From Clarkia xantiana subsp. parviflora (taxonomy: Eukaryota; Streptophyta; Magnoliopsida; Myrtales; Onagraceae): 64,000 nt of DNA. The stretch covers positions 20,606,952-20,670,951 of the forward strand of contig JAPTYO010000014.1 in the NCBI GenBank assembly GCA_036873135.1, read 5' to 3'. Below the pieces are notes generated by a model. It was not told where the DNA came from, did not search any database, and saw only the letters and a list, made by a program, of their open reading frames with translations. Positions within the stretch are counted from its first letter, which is position 1, and every line of letters begins with the position of its first letter. A program made the translations under genes and the position numbers. This document shows positions 36,850 to 51,458 of the stretch, piece by piece.

Positions 36850-37780
36850 CTAAGTAGTTAGTCATTTAGTTGTAGAAATTTTCTTTTCAAACATGCATTT
36901 CGTATGCATTGTTTTTTTTTTTTAAAACTATTACCTGAATATAATTTCAACATTGCGTTTCATACGCATTAAAAAAAAAAAAAAAACTCTTCAGGTAAGT
37001 TGTAATTTTTATTGCATCATACACGCGTTGCTAAAAAAAAATTTTTTTAGGAAAAATTGTAATTCCTCTTTAGCTATTAGAGCTTCTAATTTCGAACGTG
37101 CATTCCATATGCATCATTTCTAAAAAAAAATTACATGAATTGTTTTATTTTTAAATAATGCATCCAATGTGCATTAATTTAAAAAAAAAAAACTTTTGGA
37201 TAAATCGTAAGCTCTATTAGTTTTAGGGCTCTTTGTTGAAAAAACCTTTAACCTGAAATTTTTAACAAAAAACATGCATCACGTATGCATTATTTTCGGG
37301 AAAAAGCATTTCAGGTAAACTGTAATTTTTCTTAATTGTAGAACTTTCATTTTTAAGTTTGCATCTTGTATTTATTTTTTGTGCATCTCATATGCATCCT
37401 TTTCAAAAAAAAAAAAAAAACCTGATTTTTTTTTTTAATTTTGAGCAACCAATATGCATTGTTTTTTTTTTCTCTTAAAAAAACAAAAAAAAATTCAAAT
37501 AACTTGTAAATTTTCTTAACTGTAGAATTTTCATTTCAAGTATGCAGCTCATGTGCATCGCATGTGCGTTGTTTTAGGAATAATTACTTGATAGACTGTA
37601 CACATTCTTAGTCGTAGAACTTTTAAACATGCATCGCATTTGCATTATTTTTTAAAAAAACTTTACCTGGATTTTTCATTTTGTACATACATTCCATATG
37701 TATCATTTAGGTAAACTGGTTGTAAGTTATAAGTTTCTTAATAGTAGAACTTTAACTTTCGAGCATGCATGAGCATTACA
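36850..37780. repeat. Degenerate tandem array of an ATGCAT-bearing unit
   Basis: About ten copies of a roughly 85-100 bp unit: 'catgcat..cgtatgcatt', an A- or T-run, 'acctga / caggtaa', 'ctgtaattttcttaa', 'tgtagaactttcattt'. The array follows the PBS region of the LARD-like element. No coding sense. Confidence 0.75.
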
Positions 37781-39284
37781 AAAAAAAAATTCGAAGTGTC
37801 ATTCGTTTTTATCCAAGGTGTATTGCATTTTTTCGGCAAGATCGTTTCAACATTCGCATGAGCAAGCGTTTAAAAAATTGGAGTTTTGATTCTAATCGCT
37901 CAGTTGAGTGCGATCATTTTAGTTTAAACAAAGGACGAGAAAACCTTTTTGAAAAAACTTTATTTTAAGCATTTGTCCTGCGTTTGAGCCAGATAGTGCA
38001 CTCAGCAAACTTCATGATGTGCAACCTTAGATCATAAATTTTGATTCATTAAAAAAAAAAATTAATCAAAATTATGAAATGAATGACATTAGAGTTTTCC
38101 AAAAATCATGCATGATTTCTCATATTCTCTAGACTGATTTTTCATTCACTCTTTTCAAGTACCATTGGTTAAGGTATCATGTACATATAAGCTATGCCGG
38201 CTAAATGGGGCAACCAAAAAAAGGAACGTGCATCCATCCAGTTGCACGAAGCACAAATTGCGCACTCGGGATATCCAACGCTCATGTACGATGAATTGTA
38301 CTTGATTTTTCCTTGAGATTTGAGTGTACCTACTCTTTTTGCAGATAAGACGACCATTTTGACCGATGTCGCAACCACGTGAAATGTGACTGCCCCAAAT
38401 AACTTACATGTCAAAATTCCACCTACCATATGTGGAATTCATACGCGTCCCCGAACCAAGCCGTACATCTGTTTTACGGTGAGATCTAAACCGTTCAGCG
38501 GTAACCATGGGGCATCTCCCATTGAGATTGGGCATGTCCGGAGATGGAAAAATTTCAGGAGATCACCGAGAATCCCGTTAAGATTCAATGTGCCGATCAA
38601 TGTAGCTTTACTCTATCGACCGAGTCTTTTTTCGAAAAAGTTCTAAAATTTTGAAATTTTCAGTCCGCCACTAGGGGCATGTACTTCCCAGCAGGTGTAC
38701 ATATACAAGTTGTGGAGCAGGAGAATCAGGACATGCAACATGTCCAGTTGTATAGCCAGCACATTGCCCGCTAGAAAGATCCGACACATAGGTAAGAGAA
38801 CATGTGATCAACTTTATTCATGAAATGTGACTGTCTCTTTTCTCTTTTTGCAGATCGAAAAATCATTCAAATTGAGGTTCTTGATGCACTTATCCCGCCC
38901 GCGGATCTTTGCTCATTGACCATGCTTGGGTCGACTAACGAACTTGTCCTAGATACATCACATGTCTCTGAAACTCTGACACGCGACAAGCCTAACACAA
39001 TTTGTGTGCTAACTATGGGCATCCCCAGATGAGATTGAGCAATAGCCGGGGCACTTGAAAAGCCGAGAGAAAAAATCATTGCCTATGTCATCCATTGTCG
39101 TAGGGTTAATCCAGGGCGTCGACACGACCAATATATTTTGACTCAATCACCTGAGTCCTTCTCAAGAAGATGTTTTGAACTAAAATTTTTCAGTTTGCCA
39201 CTAGGGGCATGTACATAATTATTGTTGATTATTTTTGTTAAATTTTCTTTAAAAAAAAAAAAGCAAAAAAAAAAAAAAAATTCT

Positions 39285-39850
39285 TTAGGGTCACAGCCGC
39301 CCTTTAATCGGCTAAAGAAAAATAAAGAGAGTTTTTAAGTAAATTTTGTGAGAGCAGTGAAAAAATTGAAGGGTCACAGTTGTCCCTAAATCAACTACAA
39401 ATAAAAAAGGTCTCAGTCGTCCCTAAAATGACTATAAAGAAAGGGCCACAACCACCTTCAAATGGCTACAGATAAAGAGCGCTCCCGCAACATCAAAAGC
39501 GGGAAATATGTGAAAGGGCCACAGCCACCCTCCAAACGGCTACAAAAAGGAAAAATAGTGATCCTGCGAACCCTGTGAGGGCGGAAGAATAAAAAAGTGC
39601 CACAACCACCCTCAAAATGGTTACATACAAAAAGTGTTTCCCAGATCAGAGACAAGGAATGAAGGGCCACAGCCACCCTTCAAATGACTACAATCAAAAG
39701 AGCTCCTGCAACATTGAAGACGGTGAGAAAGGGTCACTGCCACCCTCCAAACGGCTACAAATACTCCCGCATCGAGGCGGAAAATGAAGTACGGGTCACA
39801 GCCACCGTTTAATCGGCTACCAAATAAAGAGTGCTTCCGCTAGGTTGAAA
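39285..39850. repeat. Tandem repeat 'gggtcacagccaccct...cggctac'
   Basis: About ten copies of a 35-65 bp unit with 'ggg(t/c)cacagccaccct', 'aatcggctac' or 'aaacggctac', and often 'ctcccgca'. Inside the LARD-like element. Confidence 0.8.
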
Positions 39851-40124
39851 ACCCGAAAGGGCGACCTAGGCAAAATCAGGAAATGAGAGGCATGGTTGCA
39901 AGTTCAGAAATTGCAATCATGGCAAAAGGAGAGAAAATAAAAAACTGAGGGGCACGGTCGGATATCTCTCAATCGACCGTGGCAAAAGGAGAGAAAAAAG
40001 AGAAATTCTAAAAAAAAAAAAGAAAAGAAAGAAAGATCCCGCTAAGTTGTCGCACCATGCGCAATTTAGGCAAAAATTAGGGACAAACATTCGTGCGCCA
40101 GTGTATTATGTAACGGTACAGCGT

Positions 40125-40640
40125 TTTCGAAGTCAACATCACGGCAAGCGGGACGGTTACAGTCTGCTCTCGCGAGTCACCATTCAAGGATGAGTATGAC
40201 TGTTACAGTCTGTTCCTACAAGTCAATTTCACGGCAAGCGGGACGGTTACAGTCTGCTCTCGCGAGTCACCATTCAAAGATGAGTATGACTATTACAGTC
40301 TGTTCCTACAAATCAACCAGCAATAGGGTTTTGAAGTTGTCCAGCTTTCCGAGAGTCACCCCAACGATGTTGCGGTGTCCCAGATATGCTAGTCATCACA
40401 TCTATCCATTCAACGGTGTTACGCTGCCCCAGGTATGCTAGTCACCACAACCGGTGTTGCGTTGTCCCAGATATGCTAGTCACCACAACGATGCTGCGCT
40501 GTCCCAGATATGCTAGTCATCGTGTCTACTCTTTTCAACGGTGTTGCGCTGCCCAAGGTATGCTAGTCACCACCGACAATCAGGATCTGAAGTTTTCCAG
40601 CTTTCTGAGAGTCACCCCCGACGAACGAAGCCTTAGTATC
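40125..40640. repeat. Two short tandem arrays
   Basis: At 40125-40320 a unit of about 95 bp ('acggcaagcgggacggttac', 'gcgagtcaccattcaa') is duplicated. At 40370-40575 'atgctagtcaccac / gctgcccaaggt' units of 40-70 bp recur five times. Confidence 0.75.
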
Positions 40641-40654
40641 CAGCATTCGCAAGT

Positions 40655-41215
40655 CACGCCACTGGAGGCTTTTCCTTATTTATCGCCACTGGAGGCATCG
40701 TCGATTAATGTTTTACTTTATTGTACGCCACTGGAGGCTTTTCCTTATCACTCGCCACTGGAGGCATCGTCGATTAAGGTTTTACTTTACTGTAAGCCAC
40801 TGGAGGCTTTACTTTCTGCACCGCCAATGGAGGCATTGCCAACAGGGGCACCGCCGACCAAGGCTTTACTTTTCCGCACGCCACTGGAGGCTTTACTTTA
40901 TGCACCACCAATGAAGGCGCTGCCAACAGGGGCACCACCGACCGAGGCTTTACTTTTCCGCACGCCACTGAAGGCTTTACTTTATGCACCACCAACGGAG
41001 GCACCGCCAATAGGGGCACCGCCGACCGAGGCTTTACTTTTCTGCACGCCATTGAAGGCTTTACTTTTCCGCACTACCAATGGAGGCATTGCCAACAGGG
41101 GCACCGCCGACGGAGGTTCTACTTTCTACACCGCCAACAGGGGCATGCTAATGGAGGCACCGCCAACAGGGGCACCGCCAACAGAGGCTCTACTTTTTCG
41201 CACCATCAATAAAGT
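40655..41215. repeat. Minisatellite next to the 3' LTR, open in all copies
   Basis: The unit 'gccactggaggctttacttt(c/t)' alternates with 'gcaccgccaac(a)ggggca'. The array is open over 320 codons on the plus strand (Pro-Leu-Glu-Ala, Pro-Pro-Thr-Glu-Ala repeats), but the antisense strand is open too, so I read it as a repeat, not a gene. Tandem arrays just before the 3' LTR are a known feature of Tat/Ogre-lineage elements. Confidence 0.8.
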
Positions 41216-41343
41216 CAAAGGCCACCTTGGAGACTTGAAGACCCGGAAGAATATACAGTTCCTAGCTAAAATTAGTGTTTACTCGTCTTTGGACAAACCC
41301 CATCGAATGCATTCTACGGGAGTCCGTCCAAAGAGGGGCAAGC

Positions 41344-43112
<1,769 letters not shown>

Positions 43113-43396
43113 TATATAAAATCATTATGAATACAAACGCAGTTCCAATTTTCTCATTTTTTTTAGTTGGCTAATAGGAGGATTTCGGTGTTTATATGCA
43201 AATTTTGGGGGAAAATTAGGTTGTAAAGTGCAATAAGTGAAACAATAATACACTGCACGTAAATATAGAATTTGAGAACACAGGTCCGCCGGAGTTAGTT
43301 CATAGACGGTCAACTTCCTGTTCATCTTCCTCGAGGCTTTGTTGGTGGTTTCAGAGCTTCAACGATTAAACCTGAGTAGAATAGAGCAGAGCAGCC
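43113..43396 (+). promoter_or_regulatory. MINIYO 5' region with strong splice acceptor
   Basis: Only 284 bp separate the 3' LTR from the MINIYO ATG. A good acceptor lies at 43147-43166 (polypyrimidine, then TTTTTTTTAG). It could serve a 5' UTR intron whose upstream exon lies in the LTR. No convincing TATA box is seen inside the 284 bp. Confidence 0.4.
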
Positions 43397-46300
43397 ATGG
43401 GGAACCCGGGAAAAACGCAACCTACCAAGGCAAGAACAAAACCTCAGCCGCCGCCCAACTTAGTTGGAAACAGTAGCCTCCATATCAACGAGGACAGCGT
43501 TTCAGCTTTCATGGGAAGCATTCTGGAGAAGGGCATGTCCGACGACCCTATAACCATACCGACTTCCGCTCCACAACCCAGCGTCCTCCCTTTTCCGATC
43601 GCTCGTCACCGGTCTCATGGCCCTGTAAGCTCCTCCCTCTAATTTATGTTGCAAAGAATCAGCAGGAGTACAGTAAAAATTATGGATTCAAGTTAGGGTT
43701 GGTATGTCTCTTATTTATAATGCTTTCGACTACCGTGTAGTGATAGGGGAGCCTGTTCATCTGCATTATCTATATTGTTGATGCTTTTGCTTGTTGTAGA
43801 TTTCTATTTAAGCATTAAGCTCCATGGACTGAGGAAACTATAATTTGCAGCACTGGGGGCCCATTAGAACTAGGACGGCCGATGTTCGGGGTAGTCAAGC
43901 TGATGATAATAATGGTGATGGTGATCGAAATGAGGATCATGAAGACAAAGGACTTGAAAACTCCGGGCAGTTAGCTTCTTTTGCGAATCCAGTGCAAAGA
44001 AAGGCGAAGAAAGTCGTGGACCTAAGATGCTGGAGAGATTCTATGCAGAGTGAAAGTCTTTCAAAAGGGACTGCAAGAAAGGAATTAAGGGATAGAAGAG
44101 ATAACAAGCTTGCAGATGCCATGAGTGTTGCAGGAAAGAAACCTTCAACTAAGGTAGTTTCACAGGACATGTATGTTGAGCTAGATGCGAACTCTATTGG
44201 TGCAATGAATGGTTCCAGCAAGGCCAGGGATGGTAGTTTGAATGCTTCGTCTTTTAGTAAAATAAGTAATAAGAATTTAGATAATGGGGTTCAAGATGGT
44301 CTGGAAGTCGACACTAGTCGTGCAAGCTCTTCAAAGGATTCAGAGCCTATGTGCATTGGCTACCAAGCTGTTGAAGTGGATATGGAAGTTGATAATAAGA
44401 AGGAGAAATCTTTACTATTGCCTGAACAGTCAGTTTCTAGTTTTAACAACACTGGAGGTGGCCAAAGTGACCTCTCTCTAGAGAGTCAGATTGATGCGGA
44501 AAACCGAGCTCGGTTAAAGGATATGTCACCTGATGAAATCGCAGAATCGCAGGCTGAGATAATGGAGAAAATGAATCCTTCTTTGCTAAATTTGCTGAAA
44601 AAGCGAGGCATTGAGAAATTGAAGAAGCAAAATGTATCAGGCTCAGCATCCAATGGTTTGTTGAATAATACAGCAGCTACCGGACCTATTCAAAACCCAG
44701 AAGTTGCTTCCCATATGAAGACAGTCTCAAACACAACAGATCGTCAAAGTGCTCACAAACCTGGTGGTATGGAGGAGGGAGACCCCACTTGTACCAATTT
44801 ATGGAGTGCTTGGAGTGAGAGAGTTGAAGCTGTTAGGAACTTACGATTTACCCTGGATGGGGATGTTCTTGAGAGTGATCTTGATTCTGTGCCAGGTAAA
44901 AGGACTGTATGTTATGATGTTTGATGGTTTATTTTCTTTGCTAACTATCAATTAAGTGGCTCCCTTCTCTTAAATGAAATATGTTCTTTAATGCTGACAG
45001 GCTTTCCTTGGGTTTCGTTTTGCAGGAAATACATCTGGTCAGAGTGGTGAGTCTGTTGATAGCGTCGCTCAACGTGACTTTTTACGAACTGAGGGGGACC
45101 CAGGGGCAGCAGGTTATACAATCAAAGAAGCTGTGACACTTTCAAGAAGTGTGGTGAGTTGCATGTGGTGCTTTGCCTATATAGTTGATCCCTGAGTTAA
45201 TTCTGAAAAAACCCACTGTAGATGACTTTGGTGGTCCATTATGGATCTTGATCCAGTTTCCTGTGTTACATTAGGTCAAGTTGGCATCTGATTTATTGGT
45301 AGCGTTAATTGAATATATGTATGTTTGTTAATTTTACATTGATGAGAAAAGAAATGTGGACTTGGTTTTGTTTGTATTTACACAAACTTGCACAATATAT
45401 TTCTTGGCTTTACTTCTAAGGATGCTTGTGGTCTTTGGTGCTTCAGGTTCCAGGACAACGGTCTCTTGCACTTCATCTCCTTGCTTCAGTTCTTGAGAAA
45501 GCAATATCCAGTATTGCTCATAAACCAGTAGGATTTCCCAGAAAGTACCCTTTTACCGACCATCCAGTTGATTGGGAAGCTGTTTGGGCATTTGCCCTTG
45601 GTCCAGAGCCTGAACTTGTGCTGGCATTGAGGTGATTTGCATTCACGACCTGTATCATGTTTCCTTTGACAGTTGTTTCTTCTTTATGACTGCTCTTTGA
45701 ATGATAATGGTAAATTTCATATGTTGATGCCCCGAGATCGCAAACCCACATAAAAAGGTGCAGAACAAAATGTTCAGCAGTTATCAAGTACTGAATCCAA
45801 TAACGAGAGGAATCTCAGTCGCTTCTTATTGTTATTGGCACTATATTGGGATAAGCTTGCTGTCACTTATGTGACTTTGGTTCAAAATGATTGCGTTTTG
45901 TTAAATTCCACATTGGGCCGAGTCAAACCAAATGGGTCAATATAGAGCAACCATTTTCACAAGTGGGGGTTCCATCCTAAAACCAATTTGTGATAGGAGG
46001 AGGTAGCCCACTTGCTTATATAGCACTCAAACACTACTCACACCACCGGTGTGGTATATTACTCAAGGTGGAGTTTATGTTACTTCAACACATTTTAAAA
46101 AAAATATCAATAGGCTGCGTAATAATTAATTGTTAAGATAGAAACTTATAGTCAATGTACAGCATTTTTTACTTCATTCTCGACTTGTCAACTTTGGTCT
46201 GCCTCATAATTTAACTAATTCTCATTCCTTGTAATAATGAGCATTCTATATTGTGCTTCAAACCCTTTGACTTATGACATGGGAAATAACATATTAGTTG

Positions 46301-49300
46301 TTTTTTGCTGACTGTTTCGTCATATTTCAGTCGCCTTTGTAGGCACATTCTGCATAATGAAGATTCTTAGTGGCAATTGAAGATATGAAAGCTAGTCTTA
46401 TTATTTTACCACAGCTTATAATTGGAATTTATGCAAGATAGTATCACTAGATTAGGTTCCATACCTAATATTACACGCTAATAATAACTATCGCAGGGAA
46501 AATTAACGAAATAAATTACCTACACCCTACAGGCTGTCTCTGGATGATAACCACAGCTCTGTAGTTTCTGCCTGTGCCAAAGTTATCCTATGCACTTTGA
46601 GCTGTGATTTGAACGAGCATATCTTCGACAGCATGGAGGCAAGGTTTTTAAGTCTGGATTTTGTGTAGCTCTCCCATTTTTTTGTTAATTCTTGATGTTA
46701 ATCCTTCTTGGTCTTTTGCTTCCAGAATATTGATATAAATAGGAAAGGTGTTTATACAGCACCTGTGTTTCGGAGTAAACCAGAGATCAATGCTGGGTTC
46801 CTCCATGGAGGGTTTTGGAAGTACAATGCTAAATCTTCCAATCTTCTTCCTTTTGAGGGAAATAATGATGAAGAGTCTGAAGGGAAGCATACAATACAGG
46901 ACGATATCCATATTGCTGGACAAGATTTTGCTGCAGGTTTAGTAAGGATGGGCATCCTTCCTAGAATATGCTATCTTTTGGAGGTATATACCACCAATGG
47001 TGAATTGGTTTGATATAGCACCTTCCCTATGTTAAGCTAGCATATTTAGCTGTGGTGACATTATGTCTGTTTATACCTTTTTTTTCCTTATCTTGCTCAA
47101 AGATGTCTCTGCGGAGACATTCAATAAAATTGCAATGTTACAAAGAAAAGTAGCATGACCACACACAAGAATATCCTTTTGTTCTCTTGTTCTTCTTGAA
47201 GTTGCATCTTTTTGCATAAGTCTGGAGTCGACTTTTGTGCCTGTCAAGAACTATCTTGTTTAGTTTAGTGATGTGTTTTTCCACTAGGTCATATATCACA
47301 CTTGCAAATCCACTGCAATGTTGGTTGATGGAGTATGTAGACTATACTAAATTGGTGATGCAACGTGCAAGTTTTATAGTTCAGTGATGACCCATCCAAC
47401 TGCTTGGCATCGGTGATGAGCGCCTCAGTTGTGTGGGCATGGCTGAGAATCGCTAATAACCGGATGCCTGATTGGCTCCGTTTAAAAAGGAGAAGCTAGT
47501 TTCTCATAGGAGCAGGTAGCTTTTTATATGAGAAGTTATCTCTCAACTGCAACATTTTAAAAACGTAGAATGATGGTAATTCTCATTTTTCAGTCGGTGC
47601 GGACACATGGCAACTCCGTGCTCGTTCACACAAGGTGTTTGATGATTGTTGATTCTCCGTGACAACTTATTTGAAGTTCTTCATATTGGCAAATGCACAA
47701 TTAATGATCCTTTATGTAGGTTGAAAATTAGTGTCATCATTATCTTGGTCCTGACCCCTACTGTGTAATTGACTTGCTATGTTAAGAGTGATCCTTACAT
47801 TTGAATCTTCGGCAAACATGTTTTGGCTAAGCTGAGTTGATAAGCACTGTTATTTCAGGCAAATCAGGCTGTAGCTTTGGAAGAGTCCCTCGTGGCTACA
47901 CTCATTGCAATAGCCAGGCATTCACCGACAGGTGCAAATGCTATTATGAAGTGTCCTAGGCTTGTACAAACAATTGTCAACAAATTTACAGTGAGTTGCT
48001 CTGTGGATATTCATCCATCCAAGGTTTTGTCTGTTCGCCTCTTGAAGGTAAATGATCAATGATCTAAGCACTCGTTAAATTTCTTAGTGGTGAATGTTGA
48101 TTTGCATATCTAACAACAGACCTCCATTTATGCTTCCTTAATAGGTTTTAGCTCAATCTGAGAGGAGAATTTGCAAAGAGTTTGTAAATGCTGGAACTTT
48201 CCAGGCTATGACGTGTCATCTCTATACATCTCCTTGCTCCCTTGAACATTGGATGGCATTGGGAAAGGAGAAGTCCAAACTTTCTGCTGCTTTAGTGGTT
48301 GAACAGTTGCGATTTTGGAAGGTCTGCATTAGATACGGGTTCTGTACATCATATTTTTCATCAATTTTCCCAGCCATGTGCTTATGGTTGAATCCCCCTA
48401 CATTACAAAAGCTTATGGAGAAGAACGCATTAAGAGAATTCTGTATGGTATCAAAGGAGGCATATCTTGTTCTTACCGCTCTGTCTACCAACCTACCATA
48501 CTTTAGGCATCAAGGGAACCAAAATCCTGATTTTGTTGGGGATGAAACCTGGATGTGGAGTTACGTCAGTCCGATGATTGATTTAGGAATAAAGTGGATA
48601 GTTTTGAAGAACGATTCATTTGTATCTGAATTGTTTGAACAAGGCAGGAATGAATTGTTGACTTCATTTCTTTGGGTTTATTCTGCAATCCTTCAGATGT
48701 TTTTCACTGTTCTTGATAAAATAGACCCGAGAAACACAACAGCTACGTCTGACAGCAGTGCACTCCTTCCATTGCTACCTGAGTTTGTTCCCAAAATTGG
48801 CCTGGAAATTATAAAGAATGGATTTTTAGGCTCGTTCTTTGGGCAGCTATGCCATCTGAGACTCAAAAGTGACAAAGAGACCGCTTTGGCTTCTGTGTGT
48901 TGTCTTGAAGGACTGATTAAGGCTGTTGCTACCACTGATCACTTGATCAAGTTAGCTAAGGCCAAATTCCCAAACCCTCCCCCAGAAGGATATGATGTCT
49001 CTCAAGAAGGTACGATTCTTGAGCATGGAATTCTGCAAAAGTCCACGGCTGAAATAAGTAGTACAGTGGATGTGTTCAGTGCCTTGGTTGCTTCACAGTG
49101 GCAATATGCACAGTCTATTCAAACATTTAGCAGAGGAGGCCTGGCTCCTGGTGTCGGAGTCGGGTGGGGTGTTTCTGGTGGTGGATTTTGGTCACCAAGT
49201 CTTCTTCTTGCACAAAAAGATGCACACTTTTTCACGTTTTTGCTTGAGATACTTCCTGTTGAACCAAAAACAACCAAATCCAATCAAATCAGTGCTGCTG

Positions 49301-51458
49301 TAGAAGCTTCTTTGATTAATGGTCCCGGAGATAGAGCCATGATGGAGAAGACACTAGATTTTCTGCTTCACACCTCTACTCTACGGCATTTAAGTATCTG
49401 CATCCAGGATTATTTTGCCCTTATCGGGATGAATCAACCGATGGAATATGAAGAAGATGATTTGCTTCGGGTTAGTGATCTATTATCATCCCATTTTAGA
49501 AAGAGATGGCTGTCTGTGAAGAAGAAAAAGAAGAAAGGTTTGCAAAAATCAAACCTTTCGTCTGCTCTTGAAACAATTCATGAAGACGCTGCTCCGAATC
49601 AGGAGGCTGAGGATTCTTTGACAATCGAGTGGGCCCACCAGAGACTCCCTCTTCCAACTCACTGGTTCCTCAGTCCTATCTCGACCGTGTTTGTAGACAA
49701 ATCTGCTACCACGAAGAAGGATTCCGTCATACAAGATTTTCTTCTGGACCCAGATGTTTTATGCGAAGTTGCTAAAGCAGGGCTGTTCTTCGTGTTGGGT
49801 CTCGAATCAATGACCCTTTCAGTTGTAAAATCCGTTCCTTTGGTCTGGAAGCTGCATTCCCTATCCATGATCTTGCTACTCGGTATGGGTGTTCTTGAGG
49901 ATGAGAAAAGTTGTGCCCTTTACGAAGCTCTGCAACATCTTTTCGGTAAAGGTCTAGATCAAGCATGCTGTTCTGGACCCGTCCAAAAGGGACAAGATTT
50001 AGGGTTCTTGAGGTTCAAGTCGGATATTCACGAAAGTTACCCGACATTTATTGAAACCCTTGTGGAGCAGTTCGGTGCTGAATCTTATGGTGACGTGGTT
50101 TTCGGCCGTCAAGTTGCTGTATATCTCCATCGCCGTGTCGAGTCTTCGATCCGATTAGCTGCATGGAATGCCCTATCAAATGGTCGAGTTCTTGAGCTGT
50201 TGCCTTCTCTAGAGAAGGGATTGGGTGCTGCCGAGGGTTATCTTGAACCTGCTGAGGTATGCTTTCTCTTAATTATCATCGATCTTGATTATTAAGCACA
50301 AAAACTCGATAATGAGTTTGTATTTTTTCTTTTTTGAAGGATGATGAGGGCATTCTGGAGGCTTATGTAAAGTCATGGGTATCAGGTGCACTCGACAAAG
50401 CTGCTTCGAGAGGATCACTGGCATTTACCTTGGTCGTGCACCATGTCTCGTCTTTCATTTTTGTAGACCATTCGAAAGATAGAACGTTACTACGTAACAA
50501 GCTAGCAAAGTCATTGTTACGTGACTACTCGAGGAGGCCGCTACACAAGGTAACACTACGGTCTGATATAGGAAGTAGTATAATAGTCGCACGTTGACTG
50601 GATTTGAAGAGTTGATGTAGTATATAAGTAGAAGACTTGCAATATATAAGTTTAGATTTTTTGGTTGGATTATAGGATTTCTCACCTATATGTTCACTAT
50701 ACTCGAAAATTCTGAACTTCTAGATAGTCTCAAAGTCTAAATGGTTAACCGCCTACACAATCCTATACCCACAAAATTAAAAAAAAAAAAAAAACAGCGA
50801 CCTTGACTTGGTTTACCGAGCCAAACACAAAAGACATGTAAGGGCTTAGTTAAACGAAACACAAACTCAAAAAGTCGGGTGAATGTTTACAGTATAAAAT
50901 AGATAGTGTGTGGTTTGTCTCACAAGGAAAACATAAGTTAATGTATGTAGTATATAAGAATGAAAGACGTCTTGCAACCCATGGCCTGGGTACAGACAGG
51001 TTTTCTTGCTTATATGCTTTATTTATACTCTAAACTTCTAAAATGAATTGTTTCTTTAGAAAACTGCTGATGACTCGTGCATGCTATCTTGTTGGTGCTG
51101 ATGTAATGCAATACTTTCATGTTACCTTGAATTCTACTGACATTAAGTGCTAAAGCATACATTATATAGCCTAGTTTTATTTTTCACCCGGTTATAGTAT
51201 GTTTGTGTGTATAAGTGTGTTTTTTGGTGTTATCTTGCTGCGCAAGAAACCGTAATGATGTCTTTCTTGGTGTGGCTATAATTGCAGGGATTGATGTTGG
51301 ATCTTATACGCTATAAGAAGCTATCCCCATCACGGGTGAACCACGGGGAAGTGGATTGGGTGGTTGATGTTGATAAGAGATTTACGGTTTTAACAGAAAC
51401 GTGCCAAGGAGACACCACCCTTCTCGCCCACGTGGAAAACCTTCGATCTGCTCAGTGA
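43397..51458 (+). CDS. IYO: MINIYO / RPAP1-type Pol II regulator
   Basis: Ten exons: 43397-43624, 43851-44895, 45026-45153, 45447-45631, 46533-46638, 46726-46983, 47859-48047, 48145-50256, 50340-50549 and 51288-51458. All join in frame to 1543 aa, similar to Arabidopsis IYO. The RPAP1 N-terminal motif is at about residues 290-330 (IDAENRARLKDMSPDEIAES...), and the C-terminal-type motif NLRFTLDGDVLE is at about 405-425. The long remainder is helical-repeat-like, with the large exon 8 (704 codons) and a Lys-rich stretch KKKKKKG. By family knowledge IYO binds RNA polymerase II and Elongator and enters nuclei to start cell differentiation. Intron 5 (46639-46725) uses a GC donor, MEN split as GAG|GCAAGG; the nearby GT gives a quick stop. 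The start has a good context (gcagccATGGGG). The gene is intact. Confidence 0.94.
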
